Assembly: GCA_017556745.1 (NCBI GenBank)
Contig: JAFYMF010000014.1
Coordinates: 1-64,000, forward strand
Length of the DNA: 64,000 nucleotides
Origin: Clostridia bacterium
GTDB lineage: Bacteria; Bacillota; Clostridia; Oscillospirales; CAG-272
Direction of reading: 5' to 3'
Below, in pieces: positions 26,482 through 34,016 of this stretch. Under the pieces are notes generated by a model, which searched no databases, had not been told where the DNA came from, and saw only the letters and a program-made list of their open reading frames with translations. The position numbers were made by a program, and so were the translations under genes. Each line of letters opens with the position of its first letter. The stretch's first letter is position 1.

Positions 26482-26520
26482 ATTATATACCAATCTGTCA
26501 TAGATGTCAATAATGACAGA
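26482..26520 (-). promoter_or_regulatory. Consensus promoter with operator-like inverted repeat for the CE15 operon
   Basis: On the minus strand TTGACA (26510-26505), 17 bp and TATAAT (26487-26482) match the consensus in all 12 positions. An inverted repeat TCTGTCAT (26494-26501) / ATGACAGA (26513-26520) brackets the -35 box. A repressor bound there would block RNA polymerase, as expected for a substrate-induced operon. The start codon of the active esterase is 61 bp further on. Confidence 0.7.
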
Positions 26521-26525
26521 GTGTA

Positions 26526-28007
26526 TCATTCTTGGGATGAATCCGAAAAAATCAACATTCCTTTGTTTCCATCCAGTAGGTAAATATTATTCTCGTTCTG
26601 ATAGAATGCATGTCCGTCTTGTTCATACAGAATTCCACCATAAACTGTTTCTTCAAAATACACTTCACTATATCCGGTCTTGTTTTTCAGCACCATAATT
26701 TTGTCATCTGTCATAAAGTAAAGTTTGTCATTAACATTAAGAACAGCTTTTTCAACATTTTCCGATACAAGATATACCTCGCCGTGATAGATACAGTAAA
26801 GGTTTTTCTTGAGATCTATATAATACAAATACTTACCATTTCTTGAAACAATAAGACTATCACTCAAAACACCTCTTGAGATCACTTCTACTTTTTCGGA
26901 ATTATTTCTGTTAAATTTAATCAAACTACCGTATTTAACAAAATAAAACGTTGAAAGATTATATGACTGATAGGAATCCATCGGAATGTTAATTCCCGCA
27001 AATGTCACGTCATTATACCGGCTGTCAATATATGTCATGTCATAAGACAAAGATGTAAGTGATTGTGATAAAAATACTTTACGGTTAAAGTGATTTATTG
27101 CCAATGTTCTGTTTTTTCCACGCAAAGAATATGAAGGGAAATAGAGATACACAAGTGAATTATCAGATATTTTTCTTATATCACTTTTTTCTGTTATTAC
27201 GTAAGAACCGTTGTTTTTTGTAGAATAAATGAATTCGTTACAGTTGCGGTTAGTAAATATCGACTCAGGAATATCGGTATTTATAGGATAGTCAACACCT
27301 TCAAATCTATAAAAAAACTCATTATCATCAGTGTGCCAAAGCAAATATTTTCCACCGTTTGAAATAGTATCAACATTTGCTATATCTTCAAGTAAAGTGC
27401 CTTTTTCTCCATTATTCGACACGTAAAAGTCATCTTTGACAAAGTGTTTACTATATATAAATGTCTTTCCGTTAGGCGAAAACAACAAGTTAGTATTTGC
27501 AGAAAGTCCTGTACTTCTATCTACAACAGAAGAAATATTTTTTCCTATATCGTATCTGTACAGAATATTAAAAAGTGAGGCGGAAGAAGAAATATAGACA
27601 ACGTAATTTCCGGTGTCGGAAAGAGTAGCGGTCATAACATTATCACCTATTTTAATATATCCGTTTTTATCAACAAAATAGAGTGAATTTTCTTCATCAA
27701 GATAAATAGCACAAGTATTATATAGATTCTTTTGTAGTATTTTTTTGGTTCCAGCCGCCTGTACAACGGTCTTGTTATCGAACACAAATATGTGACCACT
27801 GTCGCACGTGAGAACTGAAAGAGAATGATCAGGGAAAATAAACGAATCGTCCGGTTCGGGCTCTGACTCGGGCTCAAGCATTAAAATAAGAGAAAAAAAT
27901 ACCGCACACATAGTAATAGTGAGCAATGCTATAGCAATAACCAATATAACTGTTTTTTTATTAGGAGGACTGTCATTACATCTGATTATATTTATTCTTT
28001 CGTTCAT
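26526..28007 (-). CDS. Membrane-anchored protein with a propeller-like extracellular domain, unknown function
   Basis: A 493-residue protein. Residues 1-20 are polar (INIIRCNDSPPNKK), residues 19-46 form one strong membrane helix, followed by a Glu/Pro/Asp linker (EPESEPEPDD) and about 430 residues of repeating beta-strands with Tyr, Asp and Gly turns (YLDEENSLYFVDKNGYIKI, YDIGKNISSVV, LYYIDLKKNLYCI, LYFMTDDKIMV). Repeats such as 'YYIDxxxNLY' resemble the blades of TolB/DUF5050-type beta-propellers. It may sense or bind something outside the cell. It is divergent from glgB with a shared 190-bp control region, but a functional tie to glycogen is not shown. Own promoter TTGATT-N17-TATAAT at 28082-28054. 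Confidence 0.6.
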   Translation of the reverse strand: MNERINIIRCNDSPPNKKTVILVIAIALLTITMCAVFFSLILMLEPESEPEPDDSFIFPDHSLSVLTCDSGHIFVFDNKTVVQAAGTKKILQKNLYNTCAIYLDEENSLYFVDKNGYIKIGDNVMTATLSDTGNYVVYISSSASLFNILYRYDIGKNISSVVDRSTGLSANTNLLFSPNGKTFIYSKHFVKDDFYVSNNGEKGTLLEDIANVDTISNGGKYLLWHTDDNEFFYRFEGVDYPINTDIPESIFTNRNCNEFIYSTKNNGSYVITEKSDIRKISDNSLVYLYFPSYSLRGKNRTLAINHFNRKVFLSQSLTSLSYDMTYIDSRYNDVTFAGINIPMDSYQSYNLSTFYFVKYGSLIKFNRNNSEKVEVISRGVLSDSLIVSRNGKYLYYIDLKKNLYCIYHGEVYLVSENVEKAVLNVNDKLYFMTDDKIMVLKNKTGYSEVYFEETVYGGILYEQDGHAFYQNENNIYLLDGNKGMLIFSDSSQE

Positions 28008-28053
28008 ATCAACATCCTCCTTTCATTATCGGTAGAAATTGCATACATAGATT

Positions 28054-28082
28054 ATTATATATATAAGTTGTTAAAAAATCAA
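28054..28082 (-). promoter_or_regulatory. Promoter of the membrane propeller-like gene
   Basis: Minus strand TTGATT (28082-28077), 17 bp, TATAAT (28059-28054), about 47 bp before the start at 28007, which has a strong AGGAGG site. GTTGTTAA (28067-28074) in its spacer pairs with TTAACAAC at 28107-28114 nearer glgB. Confidence 0.6.
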
Positions 28083-28090
28083 GAACATAC

Positions 28091-28117
28091 CCAGTTGGCT
28101 ATATCTTTAACAACTGG
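28091..28117. promoter_or_regulatory. Inverted repeat in the glg divergent control region
   Basis: CCAGTTG (28091-28097) and CAACTGG (28111-28117) are a perfect 7-bp inverted repeat; the right arm extends to TTAACAACTGG and so can also match GTTGTTAA at 28067-28074 inside the opposite promoter. Just downstream are TTGACA (28125-28130) and TATAAT (28152-28157), but 21 bp apart, so the glgB promoter may need an activator. Candidate regulator site. Confidence 0.4.
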
Positions 28118-28199
28118 TGATATTTTGACATAAAATACACCTGTAGTTGCGTATAATAATCAATATTCTAAAATTAAAACGTAAAAAATGAGGTATAAA

Positions 28200-30158
28200 A
28201 TGAACAAGTTGTATGCTGAAAATAATAATCGAGAGACCGAACAGTATTTGTTTCATCAAGGCACCAACTATAACGCTTATGAATACATGGGATGTCATAT
28301 AAGTAAAACAGATAACAGATATAGATATAACTTCAGAGTCTGGGCCCCAAGAGCGGATTCCGTATATGTTATAGGAATTTTTTCCGACTGGGATAACGGT
28401 ATTGAAATGACGCGGATCACAGATAACGGAATATGGGAAACAGAGTTCGAAAGCGATATAGATTTATGCGGATCATTCTATAAATACAAAATTTCCTCAG
28501 ATACAGGAATTTTTTTCAAAGCTGACCCATATGCGTTTTCATCTCAAACACTTTCTGAAACAGCATCAATTATTACAGATTTAAACAAATATGAATGGGC
28601 AGACAATAACTGGATGACTCATCGCAAAAAACTATCTGAAAACTTAACAACAGCAAAAAAAGAAAACGTCGGACATTTTTATCCTTATCCCATGAATATA
28701 TATGAAGTACACCTTGGGTCTTGGAAAACAAGGAACGGAGGCAGTACACAAGACAGAAAAAACTATCTTTCATATAGCGAGATAGCAGACGAGCTTATAC
28801 CTTATGTTAAAGAGATGGGATATACACATCTTGAACTGATGCCAATTGCCGAACATCCCTATGACGGTTCCTGGGGGTATCAAATATGTGGTTTCTTTTC
28901 ACCTACATCAAGGTATGGTACACCGCAAGATTTTATGAATTTTGTTGACAGATGTCATCAAGCGGGTATCGGCATAATACTTGATTGGGTCCCTGCACAC
29001 TTTCCTAAAGACAGTCATGGTCTTTATGAATTTGACGGTCACCTACAGTATGAATATCAGGGATACGATAGAATGGAGCAAAAAACTTGGGGAACACGTT
29101 TTTTTGACGTGGGACGTCCTGAGGTACAGTGTTTTCTTATCAGCAATGCTATTTTTTGGTTTAAAAAATATCATATCGACGGATTGAGAATTGATGCTGT
29201 TGCTTCAATGTTATATCTCGATTACGACAGATCTCCCGGTGAGTGGATACCCAATACAGAAGGAAACAATAAAAATCTTGAGGCAATAGCTTTTTTCAAA
29301 AAGCTTAACACTGTTGTTTTCAGTGAATTTCCCGACGTTCTCATGATAGCCGAAGAATCAACCGCATGGCCAATGATAACGGGACCTGTTCATATGGGCG
29401 GCTTGGGATTTAATTTCAAGTGGAATATGGGATGGATGAATGATTCTATAGATTATATAAAAAAGGATCCCATATACAGACAGTATCACCACAACAATCT
29501 TACGTTCCCAATGGTATATGCGTACAGCGAGAATTTTATATTACCTATAAGCCATGACGAAGTAGCACACGGAAAAGGTTCGCTCATAGGTAAAATGTTT
29601 GGATCATATGATGACAAATTTGCCGGAATGCGTGTTTTCTATGCATATATGATGACTATGCCCGGAAAGAAACTTAGTTTTATGGGCAATGAATTTGCGC
29701 AATTTGATGAATGGAAATACTACTGTCAGCTTGATTGGTTTTTACTGGATTTTGAATCCCACCGAAGATTTCGTCATTACTGTTGTACACTTAATAATTT
29801 TTATCTTTCCAGACCGGAACTTTGGGAGATAGATGATTCATGGGAAGGTTTTGAATGGATTGATGCAGACAGAAGAACAGATAACACTTATTTATACTGT
29901 AGAAAAAGTATATCGGGAAACGAACTTATAGTTATCCTTAATTTTTCTCCCGTTTATTATAAGAAATATTCTGTTCCTGTTTTTCGAGAAGGGCGATATG
30001 CGGTTATATTTAATTCGGATTTGGAAGAATTCGGTGGTAGAGGAAGAAAAAACTCAAGTTCTGTAAATAGTTTTACAATAGATGATAAAAATTATATAAA
30101 AGTAGACCTTCCACCACTGTCGGCAATATTTATAAATAAACGCCCCGGCGGAAAATAA
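28200..30158 (+). CDS. glgB: 1,4-alpha-glucan branching enzyme
   Basis: A 652-residue GH13 enzyme. An N-terminal CBM48-like domain (YNFRVWAPRADSVYVIGIFSDW) is followed by the catalytic barrel with HLELMPIAEHPYDGSWGYQ, DWVPAHF (region I), DGLRIDAVASMLYLDY (nucleophile Asp, region II), IAEES (acid Glu, region III) and ISHDEVAHGKGS (region IV). These are the hallmarks of GlgB, which moves short alpha-1,4 chains to alpha-1,6 positions in glycogen. The ATG at 28200 is chosen because GAGGT lies 7 bp upstream; ATG 28188 would start inside the binding site. First gene of the six-gene glycogen operon. Confidence 0.96.
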   Translation: MNKLYAENNNRETEQYLFHQGTNYNAYEYMGCHISKTDNRYRYNFRVWAPRADSVYVIGIFSDWDNGIEMTRITDNGIWETEFESDIDLCGSFYKYKISSDTGIFFKADPYAFSSQTLSETASIITDLNKYEWADNNWMTHRKKLSENLTTAKKENVGHFYPYPMNIYEVHLGSWKTRNGGSTQDRKNYLSYSEIADELIPYVKEMGYTHLELMPIAEHPYDGSWGYQICGFFSPTSRYGTPQDFMNFVDRCHQAGIGIILDWVPAHFPKDSHGLYEFDGHLQYEYQGYDRMEQKTWGTRFFDVGRPEVQCFLISNAIFWFKKYHIDGLRIDAVASMLYLDYDRSPGEWIPNTEGNNKNLEAIAFFKKLNTVVFSEFPDVLMIAEESTAWPMITGPVHMGGLGFNFKWNMGWMNDSIDYIKKDPIYRQYHHNNLTFPMVYAYSENFILPISHDEVAHGKGSLIGKMFGSYDDKFAGMRVFYAYMMTMPGKKLSFMGNEFAQFDEWKYYCQLDWFLLDFESHRRFRHYCCTLNNFYLSRPELWEIDDSWEGFEWIDADRRTDNTYLYCRKSISGNELIVILNFSPVYYKKYSVPVFREGRYAVIFNSDLEEFGGRGRKNSSSVNSFTIDDKNYIKVDLPPLSAIFINKRPGGK

Positions 30159-30185
30159 TTATTAAATATCAAGTGAGGTGTAGCA

Positions 30186-31364
30186 ATGTACAAATATAGA
30201 GACTGTATAGCCATGATACTTGCAGGCGGCCAAGGTAGCCGCCTGCAAGCCATTACTGACAAAGTCGCAAAACCTGCAGTTTCTTTCGGCGGGAAATACA
30301 GAATTATTGATTTCACATTATCAAACTGCGTAAATTCAGGTATATACACCGTAGGTGTTCTGACACAGTATCAACCATTACTTTTAAATGAATACATAGG
30401 TAACGGAAGTGCGTGGGATCTTGACAGAATGGATGGTGGTGTTGTCATACTCCCACCATATCAAGCAAAGAATTCGGCAGATTGGTATAAGGGTACCGCT
30501 AATGCTGTGTACAAGAATATTAATTTCATAAAAAGATATAATCCTGAAAATGTGTTGATTCTTTCCGGTGACCACATATACAAAATGGATTATTCAAAGA
30601 TGCTTTCATACCACACGGTAAAAGGTGCTGACTGTACTATCGGTACCATTGATGTTCCGGTAGAAGATGCAAGTAGGTTTGGCATACTAACAACAAGCGA
30701 AGATAATACCATAACGGAATTTGAGGAAAAGCCAAAAATACCCAAAAGCACCACTGCTTCTATGGGAATTTATATTTTTAAAACCGATATTCTGTTTAAG
30801 TATCTTGAATCAGATGAAAAAGACAAAACATCATCAAATGATTTCGGTAAAAACATAATACCGGCAATGTTAAAGAGTAATTTAAAGCTTTATTCATATC
30901 CATTTAACGGTTATTGGAGAGACGTAGGAACGGTAAAAAGCCTTTGGGAGGCAGATATGGATCTTTTAGGTGACACACCATCTCTTGAGCTTAATGACCG
31001 ATCATGGAGAATATACTCAGGCTACAAGCCCTATCCACCCCAGTATATCGGTGATAACGCAAAGATAATCAACTCCATCATTACCGAGGGGTGTGAGATA
31101 TACGGAACTGTTGAAAATTCCGTTTTATCTGAAAATGTTACTGTTGCCCGCGGTGCTCATGTAAGTAATTCGATAATAATGTCAAATGTTAAGATTGAAA
31201 AAGGTTCAACAGTCGAGTATGCAATTATAGATAGTGGCTCAACAATTGGTGCAGGAGCAACAATTGGTACATCAAGCGAAATTACTGTAGTCGGCAGTTC
31301 TGTTGATATTTTTCCCGGCAGTGATATACCGGGAGGAAGCATCTACAGGGGAAATAAATCATAA
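30186..31364 (+). CDS. glgC: Glucose-1-phosphate adenylyltransferase catalytic subunit
   Basis: A 392-residue nucleotidyltransferase that makes ADP-glucose from glucose-1-phosphate and ATP, the committed step of glycogen synthesis. The N-terminus has the pyrophosphorylase signature [10 protein letters not shown] (residues 11-20); later [14 protein letters not shown], the substrate segment [22 protein letters not shown] and [15 protein letters not shown]. The C-terminal third is a left-handed beta-helix ([20 protein letters not shown]). It is followed by glgD, so the active enzyme is probably a GlgC/GlgD heterotetramer. AGTGAGGTG precedes the ATG at 30186. The first codons hold a strong hairpin, described separately. 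Confidence 0.96.
   Translation: MYKYRDCIAMILAGGQGSRLQAITDKVAKPAVSFGGKYRIIDFTLSNCVNSGIYTVGVLTQYQPLLLNEYIGNGSAWDLDRMDGGVVILPPYQAKNSADWYKGTANAVYKNINFIKRYNPENVLILSGDHIYKMDYSKMLSYHTVKGADCTIGTIDVPVEDASRFGILTTSEDNTITEFEEKPKIPKSTTASMGIYIFKTDILFKYLESDEKDKTSSNDFGKNIIPAMLKSNLKLYSYPFNGYWRDVGTVKSLWEADMDLLGDTPSLELNDRSWRIYSGYKPYPPQYIGDNAKIINSIITEGCEIYGTVENSVLSENVTVARGAHVSNSIIMSNVKIEKGSTVEYAIIDSGSTIGAGATIGTSSEITVVGSSVDIFPGSDIPGGSIYRGNKS
30219..30249 (+). other. GC-rich perfect hairpin in the first codons of glgC
   Basis: CTTGCAGGCGGC (30219-30230) and GCCGCCTGCAAG (30238-30249) are a perfect 12-bp inverted repeat around a 7-base loop, with 9 G/C of 12 pairs, in otherwise AT-rich DNA. It covers codons 12-22, which encode the conserved nucleotide-binding loop. 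A hairpin this close to the start could slow ribosomes or set an mRNA processing site; it may also be chance from the Gly-Gly and Arg-Leu codons. Confidence 0.6.
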
Positions 31365-31379
31365 CTGTAAGGAGAATAT

Positions 31380-32510
31380 ATGTCAGCAGCAGGTATAATT
31401 TTTTCAAATATTCACGATGAATGCATTAGTGAGCTTACAAGGGTGAGAACGATGGCTTCTGTACCTTTTGGCGGTAAATACAGACTCATTGATTTTCCTT
31501 TATCGAACATGGTGAACTCAAATATTAACAACATAAAGATAATAACCCATTACAACTATCATTCTCTTATGGATCATATTGGTTCAGGAAAAAAATGGGA
31601 TCTAGCGCGCCGTAACGGAGGAGTAAAAATTCTTCCTCCATTTATTACCGCGTATGCCAACAGAGAAAATTCACTCTATACAACCCGTCTTGAAGCCTTA
31701 AGAAGTGTCAGCGCATCAATTGATGAAATTGAAGATGAATACGTTGTAATGAGTGATTGTGATATTATTTGTAACGTAAACTTCAAGGAGATAATAAACG
31801 AACATATTTCTACAGGAGCAGATATAACGATTGTAGTAAAAGAAGAAACGCTTAATCAAGAACAGGCAATGAAATCGGTCTTGTTTATTGCTGATGAAGA
31901 GAAGAGAATAATTGATGTTCTGTCTTTCCCTGAGAATTATAACGGAAGAGGGTATGTTTGGATGAATATACTCATTATAAGTAAAAGAAAACTCATGTCT
32001 CTTATCCTTGATGCTACAGCGCATAACTATAATTCTCTTATACAAGATATTATTGCAAAACGGCTTAAAGATGAAAATTACAGATTGTTTGCTTATGACG
32101 GTTATTTCGGTCGGGTAAGATCTATCCCCGAATACTATTCTCAAAATATTGCTCTTACAAGGTCAAATTCAGCAAGAGAACTGTTTTTGGGCAAGAACAG
32201 CCCAATATACACAAGCGTGCCCGAGACATCATCTACATATTACGGAAACTCATGTTCGGTTAAAACATCCATGATTGCTGACGGATGTTCAATCGAGGGA
32301 AAAGTAGAAAACAGTATCTTATTTAGCGGTGTAAAAGTAGATAAAAATGCAACTGTAAAAAACTCAATTCTTTTTGAAAACACTATAGTAAGCAGTAATG
32401 TTAAACTCAACTGTGTCATATCAGACAAAAACGTAGTAATTCAAGCAGGCAGGTTTTTGTCAGGACACGAAACAGCCCCTTTTTACATTGAAAAAAATAA
32501 GATGATATAA
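31380..32510 (+). CDS. glgD: GlgD, non-catalytic ADP-glucose pyrophosphorylase-like subunit
   Basis: A 376-residue GlgC homologue. It keeps the fold (FGGKYRLIDFPLSNMVNSN, MSDCDIICNVNFKEI, a C-terminal beta-helix SILFSGVKVDKNATVKNSIL) but the nucleotide-binding loop GGxGxRL is absent: the N-terminus reads AAGIIFSNIHDECISELTRVR. This is the rule for GlgD of Firmicutes, which activates GlgC rather than acting itself. It lies 15 bp after glgC behind AAGGAGA. Function as regulatory subunit is by family knowledge. Confidence 0.94.
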   Translation: MSAAGIIFSNIHDECISELTRVRTMASVPFGGKYRLIDFPLSNMVNSNINNIKIITHYNYHSLMDHIGSGKKWDLARRNGGVKILPPFITAYANRENSLYTTRLEALRSVSASIDEIEDEYVVMSDCDIICNVNFKEIINEHISTGADITIVVKEETLNQEQAMKSVLFIADEEKRIIDVLSFPENYNGRGYVWMNILIISKRKLMSLILDATAHNYNSLIQDIIAKRLKDENYRLFAYDGYFGRVRSIPEYYSQNIALTRSNSARELFLGKNSPIYTSVPETSSTYYGNSCSVKTSMIADGCSIEGKVENSILFSGVKVDKNATVKNSILFENTIVSSNVKLNCVISDKNVVIQAGRFLSGHETAPFYIEKNKMI

Positions 32511-32535
32511 ACATGTCGGCGGAATGGAGATTAGT

Positions 32536-33951
32536 ATGAAAATTTTATTTGCATCATCCGAAGCTTTACCATATTCATCAAGTGGTGGACTTGGAGATGT
32601 TTTGTTATCTCTACCTAAAGAAATCAAACAATACAGCCAGACTGATGTAAGAATCATTTTACCTTTGTATCGATACACAAAGGAAAGATACATTTATTCC
32701 CTTGAATTTATCGGTGCAACTACAGTATCTTTAGCCTGGAGAAATCAATATTGCGGAATATATAAAACAATAAATAACGGTATAACATTTTACTTTATAG
32801 ACAATGAATATTACTTTTCAAGACACATGCTTTACGGTGAATATGATGACGGTGAAAGATTTGCGTTTTTTTCTAAAGCTGTAATAGATGTCATGTCATA
32901 TTTGGATTTTTACCCGGACATACTTCATGCAAATGACTGGCAAACCGCCGCGTCTGTAATATATCTAAAAACTTTATATTCACATTTAGACCACTATAAG
33001 TATATCAAAAGCGTCTTCACTATACATAACTTTGACTATCAGGGATGTTTTGATAACTCCACATTTCATGACTTATTTGGTTTTTCCGAAAATTCAAGAA
33101 ATGCAATATGTATCGGTGAAAAAATAAATTTAGTCAAAGGGGCAATAGAATATGCTGACTCTGTAACAACAGTTAGTAAAACCTATGCAAAAGAGATAAA
33201 GACATTTGATTATTCCGGCAAATTATGCGGTGTTATAAACGATAATTTTTATAAAATATCAGGAGTTATCAACGGGATTGACACTGATTATTATTCATCG
33301 GAGAGGGATGCTGATATTACAGCCAACTATTCGTCCAAAGACATAGCCGGTAAGGCAACAAATAAACGTATGTTACAGGGGATATGTAATCTTCCACTGC
33401 GTGACGATATCCCGATTTTGTGCGTAATCAGCCGACTGACGGAACACAAAGGAATAGATCTTATTACATCTGCACTTGATATTTTACTTAAAAAAGATCT
33501 GCAGATTATAATACTCGGCACAGGTGATACAAAATATGAGAACTATTTGATAGAAAAATCAAAAGAACATAGTAACCAAATGTGTGTAAACATAAAATTT
33601 GACAAGGTTTTATCCAAAAAAATATATGCAGGTTCTGACATATTTCTTATGCCATCTCTAAGGGAACCCTGTGGATTGGCACAAATGATAGCATCAAGAT
33701 ACGGAACCGTTCCCGTGGTGAGAAAGACAGGAGGACTTGCTGATACTATAAATGAGAATTGTTATGAAAAAAACGGATTTGTATTTGAGCAATATAATGT
33801 GAAAGAAATGCTCAGTGCAATCGACCGTGCTTTAACAGAATATAATAACATCAATGAATGGAATAATCTTGTTAGGCGTGTTATGGATGTGGATTTTTCC
33901 TGGGAACAGTCAGCAAAAAGATATATGGATATATATAAAAAATTATTATAA
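32536..33951 (+). CDS. glgA: Glycogen synthase (ADP-glucose, GT5)
   Basis: A 471-residue GT5 glycosyltransferase that extends alpha-1,4-glucan with ADP-glucose. The N-terminal motif reads SSSGGLGDVLLSLP (the Lys-Thr of the Escherichia coli KTGGL is Ser-Ser here, which I believe is common in clostridia). Other marks: ILHANDWQTA, FTIHNFDYQG, VINGIDTDYY, the retaining-enzyme segment SLREPCGLAQMIA with its Glu, and RKTGGLADTI. ATG 32536 has TGGAGA just upstream; an in-frame ATG at 32524 would overlap that site. Immediately follows glgD by 25 bp. Confidence 0.95.
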   Translation: MKILFASSEALPYSSSGGLGDVLLSLPKEIKQYSQTDVRIILPLYRYTKERYIYSLEFIGATTVSLAWRNQYCGIYKTINNGITFYFIDNEYYFSRHMLYGEYDDGERFAFFSKAVIDVMSYLDFYPDILHANDWQTAASVIYLKTLYSHLDHYKYIKSVFTIHNFDYQGCFDNSTFHDLFGFSENSRNAICIGEKINLVKGAIEYADSVTTVSKTYAKEIKTFDYSGKLCGVINDNFYKISGVINGIDTDYYSSERDADITANYSSKDIAGKATNKRMLQGICNLPLRDDIPILCVISRLTEHKGIDLITSALDILLKKDLQIIILGTGDTKYENYLIEKSKEHSNQMCVNIKFDKVLSKKIYAGSDIFLMPSLREPCGLAQMIASRYGTVPVVRKTGGLADTINENCYEKNGFVFEQYNVKEMLSAIDRALTEYNNINEWNNLVRRVMDVDFSWEQSAKRYMDIYKKLL

Positions 33952-34016
33952 AAATCAGGTTAACTGAGAATAATTATTTAAAAAGTTCTTATCTGTTGTA
34001 CAGGAAAGGTAAGCAT

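Noticed and set aside
28125..28157. TTGACA and TATAAT as the glgB promoter
   Set aside because: The boxes are 21 bp apart instead of 16-18, so I do not list it as a promoter; only the flanking inverted repeat is recorded.
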